NCBI GenBank assembly: GCA_937928405.1
Contig: CALFWZ010000065.1
Coordinates: 1 to 64,000, forward strand
Reading direction: 5' to 3'
Length of the DNA: 64,000 nucleotides
Source of the DNA: an uncultured Saprospiraceae bacterium
Lineage (GTDB): Bacteria; Bacteroidota; Bacteroidia; Chitinophagales; Saprospiraceae
The notes beneath the pieces were generated by a model. It was given only the letters and a program-made list of their open reading frames with translations, did no database searches and had not been told where the DNA came from. This document shows, one piece after another, positions 55,450 to 64,000 of the stretch (positions are counted from its first letter, which is position 1; every line of letters starts with the position of its first letter). The position numbers and the translations under genes are program-made.

Positions 55450-56934
55450 ATGTTCAACCCCCTTTTTGATTATAATCAGAAACAAACCCAAATTTTTATT
55501 GGGCTATTTCTGCTATTGATCTTAGCGGCCTATTATTTCTTACATGGTTGCCATGTGCTTTATAACGGCGATGATGCTTGGACGATGACCCGACTCTATC
55601 ATTTTTCCAAAACTGGAATTAACATGGATACGATCTTTCGGGCGGTGACCACCGACGAGCGGGTGCAGATTTTCAACCAACTGTTTAATTATCTCTATAC
55701 CGGATGGTTAAATATTTTTGGTTGGACAAAATCTAGCGCGCATATTTTAGGAACAGGTATCATGGTCTTGGCAGCGGCAGTCTGGTATAAGATTTTAAAA
55801 GCCTTGGGTTTTTCGCATGATCTAGTCATGGTTTTCACCCTTACCTTATTTTTATTTCCAGCCTATTATGGCACTGCGAATTTAATCCGAGTTGATCCGC
55901 TCACTTTTTTATTTTCTGCGGTTAGTTTTTATTTGTTTATCAAACAAAGATATTTCTTTGCTGCTTTGGTCGGATGTATGGCAGTAGAAACGCACCCGAT
56001 GGGGATCATCACTGGATTCTATATTCTTGCTTATATTGCTGCAGAACGAAAACTATTCTTCGGGGGAGCTCAAGTTTGGCGAAAAGCATTGGGTCCTTTA
56101 TTAATAGGTTTGGTGGTCGGAATCGGATATTATCTGGCCTTACATGCCCACGTGCTAAATCCAGAACGACTTCAAAAGACTTTACTAGACAATAGAAATA
56201 ATGCCAAAGAACTTCCCAATTATCTGATAACTTATTTTGCGCAAACAGAATGGTATTTGCATTTCTGGGAATTCTTTTTGATGTTGGGAACCATCATTTG
56301 GTTTCTTGTAAAAAAAGGTTGGCGACAAAATGCTTTTATTGGTTGGTTCTTAATTTTCATGATCATTTCGACCTTTGTGACAGGAAGACCGAATCGAGTA
56401 TATATGGTTTTTATTTTTCCTGCCTTTCATTTGATGTTATTGTATATGGCAGATCAAGCCGGAAAGTTAAAAGGGATTACCTATCTGCTGGTTGGAATTT
56501 TCATCTTTCATTATGGAAATCTTTATAGGATGAATCACAGCTACCATGGAGAAGCTATTCGAAAGCAAACAGCAGCTTTACTTCCTGACAAAAGTATTCC
56601 TGTCGTTGGAATGGCGGATAATTGGTTTGCCGCCAAAGATCATGAATTCTTTTTGATTTATAATTCTATTCATGATTTAGTAGATCGACCTTTCGAAAAA
56701 TTCTATCTGATTGAAAATGAATATTTGCACATAGCACCTGTTTCCATAAAAATGGAAGAATATGCTTTAGAAAAAAAACTAACAGGAGATGCCTTGATTT
56801 TAAAGCGTAAAAAACATTATCTTGAAACGATGAATAGTTTTAAAGAAAAATACGATTGTAAATTATTAGGCGCTTTTCCTGCTTATCTAGGAGAAGCAGC
56901 TAAAGTGAATATTTGCGTTAAAAAATCTAACTAG
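55450..56934 (+). CDS. Polytopic membrane protein, GT-C-like glycosyltransferase
   Basis: 494 residues with about ten membrane helices. A conserved acidic pair follows the first helix (YNGDDAWTMTRLYHF, about 38-52), as in GT-C/PMT-type glycosyltransferases, where Asp/Glu in the first periplasmic loop is catalytic. The loop also carries ERVQIFNQLFNYLYTGW. A soluble C-terminal part of about 110 residues follows the last helix. It probably moves a sugar from a lipid carrier to an acceptor at the inner membrane. The acceptor is unknown. It overlaps the transglutaminase-like gene by one base, so they are co-translated. The family assignment rests on topology and the DD motif. Confidence 0.65.
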   Translation: MFNPLFDYNQKQTQIFIGLFLLLILAAYYFLHGCHVLYNGDDAWTMTRLYHFSKTGINMDTIFRAVTTDERVQIFNQLFNYLYTGWLNIFGWTKSSAHILGTGIMVLAAAVWYKILKALGFSHDLVMVFTLTLFLFPAYYGTANLIRVDPLTFLFSAVSFYLFIKQRYFFAALVGCMAVETHPMGIITGFYILAYIAAERKLFFGGAQVWRKALGPLLIGLVVGIGYYLALHAHVLNPERLQKTLLDNRNNAKELPNYLITYFAQTEWYLHFWEFFLMLGTIIWFLVKKGWRQNAFIGWFLIFMIISTFVTGRPNRVYMVFIFPAFHLMLLYMADQAGKLKGITYLLVGIFIFHYGNLYRMNHSYHGEAIRKQTAALLPDKSIPVVGMADNWFAAKDHEFFLIYNSIHDLVDRPFEKFYLIENEYLHIAPVSIKMEEYALEKKLTGDALILKRKKHYLETMNSFKEKYDCKLLGAFPAYLGEAAKVNICVKKSN

Positions 56935-57605
56935 TGGAGCTAACACAATACGCATGTCCTACTTTATTTTTTGATTTTGAATCTTCTGAAATTCAAAACC
57001 TAGTCGAGAAAGTAAAAGCTATTCCGAGGAATGAATCTGACACTTCGCTAGCATCGCGACAAATCAAAATGGCGACAGAACTTTATCTTTTAGTACGTGA
57101 CGGATATCGGTATAATCCTTATCAGATTTCTTTTCGAAAGGAACATTATGTGGCGAGCAGTTTAGTCACTCGATCAGATGGGCATTGTATTGATAAATCA
57201 ATTATCCTGATTGCTGGCTTACGAGCCTTAGGTATTCCTGCTCGACTTCGGCTTGCCAAGGTCAAAAACCATATTGGGGTAGAGCGTCTGGAGGAAAAAT
57301 TTGGAACCAATGTGATGACCCCACATGGAATGGTAGACATCTTTCTTAACGGAAAATGGGTAAAAGCTTCTCCTGCTTTTAATAAAGAACTCTGTGAAAA
57401 ATGTAATGTCGAACCACTCGAATTTAATGGTATCGAAGATTCTGTATTTCAAGAATACGATCGCGCCGGAGCCCAATTTATGGATTACTTAGAAGACTAT
57501 GGTAGCTTTGAAGATGTCCCAGTTAATTTTATAAAGCGTAATATTGTGGAGCATTATCCTCAGGTTCTAAAACTTTATAAAGGAATGGATCAATTTACGA
57601 TTTAA
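56934..57605 (+). CDS. Transglutaminase-like cysteine protein
   Basis: 223 residues from GTG 56934, overlapping the preceding stop (TAGTG), with no signal peptide. The transglutaminase-like core has the nucleophile Cys in SDGHCIDKSIILIAGLRALG (about residue 84), a GIPARLRLAKVKNH stretch and the catalytic His in TPHGMVDIFLNGKWVKASPA. The family includes cytoplasmic proteases and amide-transfer enzymes. The substrate is unknown. The tight overlap with a membrane GT-C-like gene and the HEAT-repeat gene downstream suggests one operon, with no clear shared pathway. Confidence 0.75.
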   Translation: MELTQYACPTLFFDFESSEIQNLVEKVKAIPRNESDTSLASRQIKMATELYLLVRDGYRYNPYQISFRKEHYVASSLVTRSDGHCIDKSIILIAGLRALGIPARLRLAKVKNHIGVERLEEKFGTNVMTPHGMVDIFLNGKWVKASPAFNKELCEKCNVEPLEFNGIEDSVFQEYDRAGAQFMDYLEDYGSFEDVPVNFIKRNIVEHYPQVLKLYKGMDQFTI

Positions 57606-57672
57606 CCTAATCATCGTTAAGCCTTGAGAAGCATAGTATTTTCCTTCTGGTATTCAATAATTTAACAATAAA

Positions 57673-58836
57673 GTGCCCACGCCATCTGCCATCCATAAAA
57701 TTCATTTACGTCGTAAAATTGGCGGCCACGCCATTAAGATTACGATTGAGTGCACAGTAGTAGGAGAACTACTCAAAGTGAGCTCTCCTTTTTGGCTGTT
57801 GCCGGAAAACGCCCGTCGGCTAACCTATGGACCAAAGGCCGTTGAAATTGGAGCCATTCTCAAAGGCTTAATTCTAAATTACCGGTTTTTACTTCCTTTA
57901 TTAGCGGTTCCAGAACCGGTACTTCCCGGAAATATCAAGGAAGAAGATCGTGCTTTAGCGAAAGATTTTCGTGAAATGCAAAAGCCGTTTTCTTATCAAG
58001 AAATTAGAAAACTTCGTGCTGACATGAAGGATGAATGGAGTAGGCAACTCATTTACCGAGCGCATCACAAAGCCGGAACAGACTTTCGGCGGAAGCTTGA
58101 ATTAATTTATGAAGTAGCACTTTTACAGAAAATGAATATTTATGAATTAGTAAGAGAACTTCGAGCTCATGACGACCAACTTTTTATCTATCCACTGATT
58201 AATGGACTTTCTAGAAAAAATACAACCTTTAGATCTTTTGCGATTCGTTGGTTACAAGATAATATTACAGCTGAAATGGATACACAACTTATAGCTGCTT
58301 TGGATAGTCCAGACGAGTGGGTTAAGACAAGTGTAATTGATTTATTAGAAAAATTGAACGCTACCAAAGCTCAAGAGAAAATTTCGATACTCTTGTTGAA
58401 TGATCCTTCTGTCAAAGTACGCAGTAGAGCGGCTTTCTTTTTAGGAAATTTACCCAATCCTAAAAGAGTCGTTGATTTAATTAATGCATTGGAAGACGAT
58501 AGCTGGGTGGTTCGGCAAAATGCCCTAGAAGCCCTTGGAAAATTGGGAACAAAAACCGCATTACCTGTTCTTTTAAAAAAATTAACTGAGGAGAAGAACA
58601 CGGATACGGCAGATATTATTACGGCATTAGGATATCACCAATTTCCAGGCGTGGCTGAAAAATTATTACCTTTTTTAGAAGTTAAGGAATTGAAATTCGT
58701 CACCATTTCTGCCTTAGGGAAATTAGGAGATCCCGTAGCCATAGAGCCGATCCGAGCGATTAATAGAAAACTAATTCACACGACGCGTAAGCGTAGCGTC
58801 GAAAATGTACTAGCCATTTTGGAAAAAAGAAAATAA
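57673..58836 (+). CDS. HEAT-repeat protein of unknown function
   Basis: 387 residues from GTG 57673 (MPTPSAIHKIHLRRKIGG). The N-terminal part (1-165) is unrecognised, with a charged helical stretch around FREMQKPFSYQEIRKLRADM. From about 170 to the end there are HEAT repeats of about 30 residues: DSPDEWVKTSVIDLLEKLNA, NDPSVKVRSRAAFFLGNL, EDDSWVVRQNALEALGKLG and ELKFVTISALGKLGDPVAI. It is a likely protein-binding scaffold, cytoplasmic. It lies 67 bp after the transglutaminase-like gene and is convergent with the large T9SS gene, with a 16-bp gap between stops. Confidence 0.75.
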   Translation: MPTPSAIHKIHLRRKIGGHAIKITIECTVVGELLKVSSPFWLLPENARRLTYGPKAVEIGAILKGLILNYRFLLPLLAVPEPVLPGNIKEEDRALAKDFREMQKPFSYQEIRKLRADMKDEWSRQLIYRAHHKAGTDFRRKLELIYEVALLQKMNIYELVRELRAHDDQLFIYPLINGLSRKNTTFRSFAIRWLQDNITAEMDTQLIAALDSPDEWVKTSVIDLLEKLNATKAQEKISILLLNDPSVKVRSRAAFFLGNLPNPKRVVDLINALEDDSWVVRQNALEALGKLGTKTALPVLLKKLTEEKNTDTADIITALGYHQFPGVAEKLLPFLEVKELKFVTISALGKLGDPVAIEPIRAINRKLIHTTRKRSVENVLAILEKRK

Positions 58837-58852
58837 GAAGTCCTGCTATTGG

Positions 58853-61800
58853 CTACCGAAGCAATGTGACATCACCGGCATACTCTTTAGTTTCATTGTC
58901 GACAAACAATACCTCCGTATAGTAGACGAAGACCGCAGGATTCATGGCTTGACCTCTAAATACTCCGTCCCAACCTGTTTTATTATCAAATGGTGAAATA
59001 TTGCTGCCTTCATAAACCAACTCTCCCCAGCGATCATAAACGCGCAAGACTAAGATTTCTCGAACTCCAACGCCAGAGTAAACTTGGAATATATCATTGG
59101 TGCCATTTCCATCTGGAGAGAAAGCGTTTGGAATATAAATATTGCGATCCTTGTCAACGCTGATAATCACCTCGTCCTCGAGAATACAACCAGAGAGCGT
59201 ATCGGTTACAGACAATACATACGGTGTAGTTTGGGTCGGGTCAACTGCTGAGTCCAAGCAGGAATTACATTCCAAACTATCCGCTGGCAACCAAGTATAT
59301 ATCTGATTGGTGAGTGGGAAAATCTGACCTTGCAATTCAGTTCCTTCTCCAAGTTTTATTCGTTGATCGGGTCCAGCATCGACGGTTACAAAAGGAGGCT
59401 CATATACGTTGACCAATTCTTCCTCTTCACAACCATTGGCGTCTCTTACGACCACCTGATAGTCACCTCCATTTAAATTATCTAGAATAGTATTTTCTTG
59501 GAAATCATTTCCTCCGAATGAAACCTGAAAGGGACCTGTTCCACCTAAGATTTCACTTACTTGAACGACTCCGTTTTGATCACCAGCACAGGTAACATCG
59601 ACCACGTCAGTGGCGATTTCCAGCATCTCTGGTTCTGTGATGATCAGCGTAGATTCATATACACAACCTTCTTGGTCAGTTACGGTAAGGTTATAACTTC
59701 CTTCACAGAGTTGCACTTGAGTTGGATCAATACTACCAGAATCCCATGAGAGGTTAAAAGGTGGGGCTTCTCCAGAAAGTATAGCTGTTCCTTCTCCGTC
59801 ACAGAAATCAAAGCAACTGACATTGGTTTGATCAAAACTTAGATCAAACTCCGTATAATGCACACTAAGCGTATCACTAATAGTACAACCATTGTTCTCA
59901 AGAGTAACAATATAGTCACCTGATTGTCCTACGGTAATTTGAGGCGTATTATCTCCTGTGTTCCAAGAATAATTAACAGGAATACCCAATAAGTTGGGAG
60001 CGGTTACAACTCGAATATCACCTTGACAAAGCGTATCAGGAGTTCCTAAATCTGTTTGGGGCGTAATTCCAAAATTAATTTCTACGGTATCGCGAGCATT
60101 ACAACCTACTGCATTTTCTACATAAACATCATAGGTTCCAGCGGCGCTAATTTGCCGGATCGGATCTGAACTGCCATCATCCCAAAGATATTTGACCAAG
60201 TCACTTCTGGTGGCATCGAGTGGGGAAGTGATGACATCACAATAAGAGAAATCCTGACCTAGGGAATATTCTAGTTCTGGTTCAAAACTAACAATAAAAG
60301 AGTCTCGCCTAGTACAACCACTAATGCTGATATCTACCCAAAAAACACCTTCTTGATTGATGGTTCGGGTGGCATTGATGATACCATCATTCCACATATA
60401 ATTGGCGTTGGTGGTGGTGGCATTGACAAATACACCATCGTTCTCTCCACAGACAGTGGTGTCAATTAATGAGCTGGTATTATCCAAAACATTAATCTGC
60501 ATATAAAAAGTATCTTGTTCGTTACAGGTGCCTGTATTGGACGCTACAAATCGTACTTCATAGGTACCTGCTTCTTCAAAAGTAGTACTCGGATTTTCAT
60601 TATTACTGGTAAATCCATTACCAAAATCCCACTCGAATACGGTTCCATTTTTACCAGTATATTCAAAGTCAACGTTAAAGGGAGCACATCCACTTGAAGC
60701 TGGTTCCACTGCCGCAAAAGCCGTGACGGTTGGTACATCAAAGTCAATTTTAAAAACACCGACATCACAACGTTCTGCCTGATTCGGTGCCCAGGCATTG
60801 TTATTAGTGTTCATAATAAAATTGGTACAAGAACAGACACCCTGATAGACTACACCGCTTTTATCAAAACGACTGGTACCACCATCTACGTGGTTGGCCA
60901 TTCCATAATAAGTAGCAAAAGAAAGAGCTGTGGCGTCTGGCTCTAACACTCCTAAATAGAAGGTACCGCCTTGGGATGAAATAAAATCATTGGTCAGTGG
61001 TAAATTAGCAATAGCATCATAACCAGAGAAATAGATATTATCACATTTGTCGACCATAAAAGCGACAGGAACAAAATCAAAATCTGTAAAAGGACCAGTT
61101 CCAGTGCTATTTGGACCGCGACCAATAACGGTGGAGTAAACTAAATTGCTAAGATTGGAATCGAAGGAACTAATAAACTGCCGACTCCCCGCAACGGTGG
61201 AAAAGACGCCAGGCGTTACTGGCATAAAACCAGTTGATATTCCATAAATATGAACATCTCCTTCTAAATCTACGTCCATAAAATAGCTATTATCATCTTG
61301 TGATGTTCCCCAAAAAGTTCCGTTAAGAATTGAACTTCCATCCGCAGATATTTGAACTATGTAGCCATCAGAATCTCCACCTGCATAATTGGGTTGAAAA
61401 CCACCACTAGGAATGGGAAAATTAGAACCCGCAGCTGTTCCAGTTACATAGACTGTATTATTATCTTCATTGACTCGTAAACCCATCGCAGTATCTGCCC
61501 CATTTTCTCCTAAATAGGTACTCCAGTAGAAATTTGATAAATCATTATTTAGTTTAAAAACAACCCCATCCTGGGCCGGAGAAGGAGTAGAAGCATTGGT
61601 TCCAATCGTGTTAAAGGTACGATCGAATGCACCAGGAGTAGTTGGGAAATTACTGGAAGATGTATTACTGGCAATGTAGACGTTTCGTTCTCGATCAATC
61701 ATAATTTCACCTCTGTAGTCATCTCCATAACTTGCGTTTATTTCGCAATTATTAAAACCATCATCCTCTAATCCTCCAACATAAGTTGAGCCTACTAAGC

Positions 61801-63013
61801 TGCTCCCATCAGCTGTTAAAATAGAAATTACAATATCAATTGCGCCACCTCTGTTGGTTTGTACAGCGTTAGGAGTCGTCGGAAAGTTATTGGAATCTGA
61901 GGTTCCATAAATATAGATTTGTCCATCAAAGTCGGTGATTAAACTGTGCGGTAAATCTGCCCCGCTTCCTCCGATATAGGAGGCATAAATCAGTTGAGAT
62001 CCATTGGTATTATATTTTGAAACCGCAATATCTGCCACCCCGCCACCAAAATTGGTTTGGAAAGCCCCGACATTGGTTGGATACCCAGATCCGAAACTTT
62101 GCGCTCCGACATAAATATTTCCAGAGAAGTCATAGGTGGCCGAATGTCCAAAATTTTCATTATTGGTGGTTCCTGAAAGGGTGGCGGCTACAACCGTTGG
62201 GTCAATCACTAATTGGTAACGCTGATCATAGCCATTCGGAAAATGAAAACTAACCGTATTGCCTTCTAACTGGTAGGCACAGACTACTTCGATTTTTTTG
62301 CCCTTGATCTCTTGATAAGCGTAAGGTTCGTGTTCGACAATCTTATCTACCGAGGTATGAATAATTAGATCTCCTTTTTTTATTTCTAGGCGGTCTGCAC
62401 CGCTATAGTTTAAGGCAATATCTTCCGTATTCGCACCGGGGTCAACGACAAAGTCATATTTAAAATAACCGTCAACATCATAAGCATCTAGATGTATATC
62501 TGGATAAAGGTTTTCATATCGAACCTGATCAAAAATTGGCACGTGAGAAGCCCATTTAGATCGGTCATTACCTAAAAAATAATTATTGTATGCTGATCTT
62601 GGTTCCGTAGCTTTTAAGTTAGCCTGATTTGCGTTTAAAAACTTTACATGGTAGGCATGTGCTCGCACGGGTTGGATTTTTTCACGATGACGATTGCTGT
62701 GATCGAATAGTTTTTCGGCATCTTTATCATTGTGAAATAAATAGGTGTATCCCTTTTTTTCTAAAAAAATGGCGTTTAGGCCACCTAAAGAAGCACGGAA
62801 TTGTACGGCGTCTTCCCATTGGCCCTTATTTTTTACAAAACTGAGATCGTTACCATGATCATGATCGTGGTGATGCGTGTGATCATGATCGTGATTGTGA
62901 TCATTTTGTAGGAGGCCTGGCAGCGATGTTGCCATTTCAGACGTTTGAGCAAAGAGAGGTGATACACTAATGCTTAGAAAGAAAAGTAAGAATTTAAAAG
63001 AACATAGTCTCAT
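58853..63013 (-). CDS. Large surface protein with SBBP propeller repeats and type B T9SS (gliding-associated) C-terminus
   Basis: 1,386 residues. A signal peptide (1-22, PLFAQ) is followed by a histidine-rich patch with nine His between 39 and 53. A DUF7948-like domain (about 56-270) starts FVKNKGQWEDAVQFRASLGG. SBBP-type beta-propeller repeats (about 275-760) include YASYIGGSGADLPHSLITD, STYVGGLEDDGFNNCEIN and WSTYLGENGADTAMGL. PKD domains (about 770-860, FEWDFGNGFTSNNENPSTTF) and several Ig-like units with DTVE/DSFIV ends follow. A gliding-motility-associated type B sorting domain closes it (about 1290-1386, YIPNAFSPDGNGTNDIF and LRVYDRWGELVYEG). It should be exported by T9SS and held on or shed from the surface. 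Confidence 0.88.
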   Translation of the reverse strand: MRLCSFKFLLFFLSISVSPLFAQTSEMATSLPGLLQNDHNHDHDHTHHHDHDHGNDLSFVKNKGQWEDAVQFRASLGGLNAIFLEKKGYTYLFHNDKDAEKLFDHSNRHREKIQPVRAHAYHVKFLNANQANLKATEPRSAYNNYFLGNDRSKWASHVPIFDQVRYENLYPDIHLDAYDVDGYFKYDFVVDPGANTEDIALNYSGADRLEIKKGDLIIHTSVDKIVEHEPYAYQEIKGKKIEVVCAYQLEGNTVSFHFPNGYDQRYQLVIDPTVVAATLSGTTNNENFGHSATYDFSGNIYVGAQSFGSGYPTNVGAFQTNFGGGVADIAVSKYNTNGSQLIYASYIGGSGADLPHSLITDFDGQIYIYGTSDSNNFPTTPNAVQTNRGGAIDIVISILTADGSSLVGSTYVGGLEDDGFNNCEINASYGDDYRGEIMIDRERNVYIASNTSSSNFPTTPGAFDRTFNTIGTNASTPSPAQDGVVFKLNNDLSNFYWSTYLGENGADTAMGLRVNEDNNTVYVTGTAAGSNFPIPSGGFQPNYAGGDSDGYIVQISADGSSILNGTFWGTSQDDNSYFMDVDLEGDVHIYGISTGFMPVTPGVFSTVAGSRQFISSFDSNLSNLVYSTVIGRGPNSTGTGPFTDFDFVPVAFMVDKCDNIYFSGYDAIANLPLTNDFISSQGGTFYLGVLEPDATALSFATYYGMANHVDGGTSRFDKSGVVYQGVCSCTNFIMNTNNNAWAPNQAERCDVGVFKIDFDVPTVTAFAAVEPASSGCAPFNVDFEYTGKNGTVFEWDFGNGFTSNNENPSTTFEEAGTYEVRFVASNTGTCNEQDTFYMQINVLDNTSSLIDTTVCGENDGVFVNATTTNANYMWNDGIINATRTINQEGVFWVDISISGCTRRDSFIVSFEPELEYSLGQDFSYCDVITSPLDATRSDLVKYLWDDGSSDPIRQISAAGTYDVYVENAVGCNARDTVEINFGITPQTDLGTPDTLCQGDIRVVTAPNLLGIPVNYSWNTGDNTPQITVGQSGDYIVTLENNGCTISDTLSVHYTEFDLSFDQTNVSCFDFCDGEGTAILSGEAPPFNLSWDSGSIDPTQVQLCEGSYNLTVTDQEGCVYESTLIITEPEMLEIATDVVDVTCAGDQNGVVQVSEILGGTGPFQVSFGGNDFQENTILDNLNGGDYQVVVRDANGCEEEELVNVYEPPFVTVDAGPDQRIKLGEGTELQGQIFPLTNQIYTWLPADSLECNSCLDSAVDPTQTTPYVLSVTDTLSGCILEDEVIISVDKDRNIYIPNAFSPDGNGTNDIFQVYSGVGVREILVLRVYDRWGELVYEGSNISPFDNKTGWDGVFRGQAMNPAVFVYYTEVLFVDNETKEYAGDVTLLR

Positions 63014-63378
63014 AGGTTACTTTTTGTTATGGGATTATTCAAATCAGTCACGCTTCCCTTAGCGTACAAGTTCAGTAAACTTTTTTGGGTACCAAAAATC
63101 CAGCATTAGAAGGCTAATGCAGTATCTTTCATGCTCGTGTTTGTAATCATATAAACGCAAATTAATGCGTGAAGTTGTGTAATATAGCAGACAAGCCGCG
63201 ATTAAAAGGGTCAATAATCCTACTAAATAGAAACTATTTTATCACAAAAGAAAGAATTGACCAATTATAGTTTTGATTTCTTTAGGAATACCCATTAAAT
63301 ATCACAATTTTTTCTCACTTAATCAAGTATCAAATTCCCTGCCTTATTAATAATTCTTCTAATTTTAGCTTTTCATTT
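63014..63378. other. Intergenic region without recognised features
   Basis: No gene or RNA is seen in 365 bp of AT-rich DNA. A short palindrome TTTTTGG-GTA-CCAAAAA lies around 63092-63109. It may serve as a weak terminator for the MsrA-like gene or as part of the upstream region of the giant T9SS gene, since both are on the minus strand. Confidence 0.3.
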
Positions 63379-64000
63379 CTAAAATAGGTCTTCTACTTGC
63401 TTCCAACCGTTCAAAAAGGGTTTTTCATAGACGTTTTTCCAACCTTTTTCGGGGTAGTTTTTGACATAAGTTAATAGTTCTAACTGCTTGGGAGATAGAA
63501 ATTTATCGGGATCTCCTCCCAATCCAATGGCTGTATTAACTCGAGTTGCTTGATTTGGCAGCATTGGAATAAGTCGATACGAACTGTGTAATAGGTAGTA
63601 TTTGGGCTGATGATCAGCTTTAAATGCTTGAGCCTTACTAATTTTTCCTTTGCTTATGATGGATTCGGCGACTTTTTTTTGCTCACTAGAATGGGTAAAA
63701 ATTCGATCAAACGCCTTATTTTGATTGGCTTTGGTCAATAGATTTTCGTAGCTAATAATCGCTGGATCAAAACTCACAGCAACTACTTCACTTCCACCCA
63801 TAAATCCAGGTTCTGAATCTACTACTCCAGTGATTTTTCCCAGTTTTGCTTCGCCACTCCAAAAACAATACATTCCAAAAGTAGCCTTCTGCGTAGATTG
63901 CTTTTCGGCAGTAAGATGTTCTTTTAATAATTGCAAATAATTAGGGACGGGGCGGTTGGTTTTTTCTAAGGCGGCTACCATGCCCGTTACCAGACTCTTG
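63379..64000 (-). CDS. MsrA-like peptide-methionine sulfoxide reductase domain protein (5' end beyond window)
   Basis: An MsrA fold is evident from ATFGMYCFWSGEAKLGKITG, with the catalytic Cys in the YCFW motif. GFMGGSEVVAVSFDPAIISY and a later YLLHSSYRLIPMLPNQATRVN stretch support it. MsrA reduces methionine-S-sulfoxide in proteins. The first internal ATG is at 63981, giving 200 residues, but the frame stays open to the window edge (KSLVTG before that Met). The gene probably begins outside, and the start and any N-terminal domain are unknown. The central motifs depart from canonical GCFWG MsrA, so a divergent, perhaps fused subfamily is likely. Confidence 0.7.
   Translation of the reverse strand, partial: KSLVTGMVAALEKTNRPVPNYLQLLKEHLTAEKQSTQKATFGMYCFWSGEAKLGKITGVVDSEPGFMGGSEVVAVSFDPAIISYENLLTKANQNKAFDRIFTHSSEQKKVAESIISKGKISKAQAFKADHQPKYYLLHSSYRLIPMLPNQATRVNTAIGLGGDPDKFLSPKQLELLTYVKNYPEKGWKNVYEKPFLNGWKQVEDLF

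Noticed and set aside
1-64000. tRNA, rRNA, CRISPR array, integrase or prophage genes
   Set aside because: None was recognised on reading the intergenic regions and translated frames. A covariance-model scan was not possible, so small non-coding RNAs could be missed.

Overview
The window reads as chromosomal DNA of a gliding or T9SS-bearing member of the Bacteroidota, most like the Saprospiria/Lewinella group. The evidence is a gldC gene, many secreted proteins ending in type A or type B (gliding-motility-associated) T9SS sorting domains, TonB receptor/DUF4249 lipoprotein pairs, a FecR anti-sigma factor, TAnnTTTG-type promoters and AT-rich intergenic DNA. I see no tRNA, rRNA, CRISPR array, prophage or transposase gene. 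Assignments rest on reading motifs; no database search was run.

Layout. 0.2-7.1 kb: gldC, an aldehyde dehydrogenase of the aminomuconate-semialdehyde type, two tandem S74-chaperone/T9SS proteins, and tryptophan 2,3-dioxygenase (kynA). A 3' remnant of kynA lies between the two S74 genes and shows that gene plus kynA tail were duplicated together. 7.1-12.3 kb: a double-AAA+ CbxX/CfxQ-type ATPase, a divergent unknown gene and a two-domain fasciclin lipoprotein. 12.6-17.3 kb: fecR, an STN-type TonB receptor and a DUF4249 lipoprotein, without an adjacent ECF sigma gene. 17.4-28.8 kb: an ABC-F ATPase, DUF1304 and DUF3810 membrane proteins, a large subtilisin-like T9SS protease and a second TonB receptor/DUF4249 pair. 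28.9-30.9 kb: two damaged genes, one frameshifted at an A10 run and one with an in-frame stop at codon 27. 31-37 kb: two T9SS secreted proteins, a class D beta-lactamase lipoprotein coupled to a GrpB-family gene, and a fatty acid desaturase. 37.4-47.9 kb: two giant surface proteins with a shared C-terminal module but no recognisable sorting domain. 48-64 kb: a DEAD-box helicase, a 1,890-residue protein with two esterase domains, a GT-C-like/transglutaminase/HEAT gene run, a 1,386-residue type B T9SS protein and a partial MsrA-like protein.

Two families of short non-coding inverted-repeat elements (MITE-like) occur. Family 1 (TGAAGTTGTTTAA ends, about 185-191 bp) is at 2100-2284 and 19663-19853, each 19-27 bp upstream of a start codon, with a probable decayed end at 47970-48020. 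Family 2 (TACACTGTGT ends, about 160 bp) is at 5752-5910 and 34161-34320. Its two copies differ at about two positions, and one is inserted in the arm of a transcription terminator that the target duplication rebuilt.

The best leads are the duplication scar around kynA, the terminator-targeted element, the S74 plus T9SS protein architecture, the two damaged genes, and a T11 tract in the signal-peptide region of a TonB receptor. I did not find a clearly new multi-gene defence or biosynthetic system.
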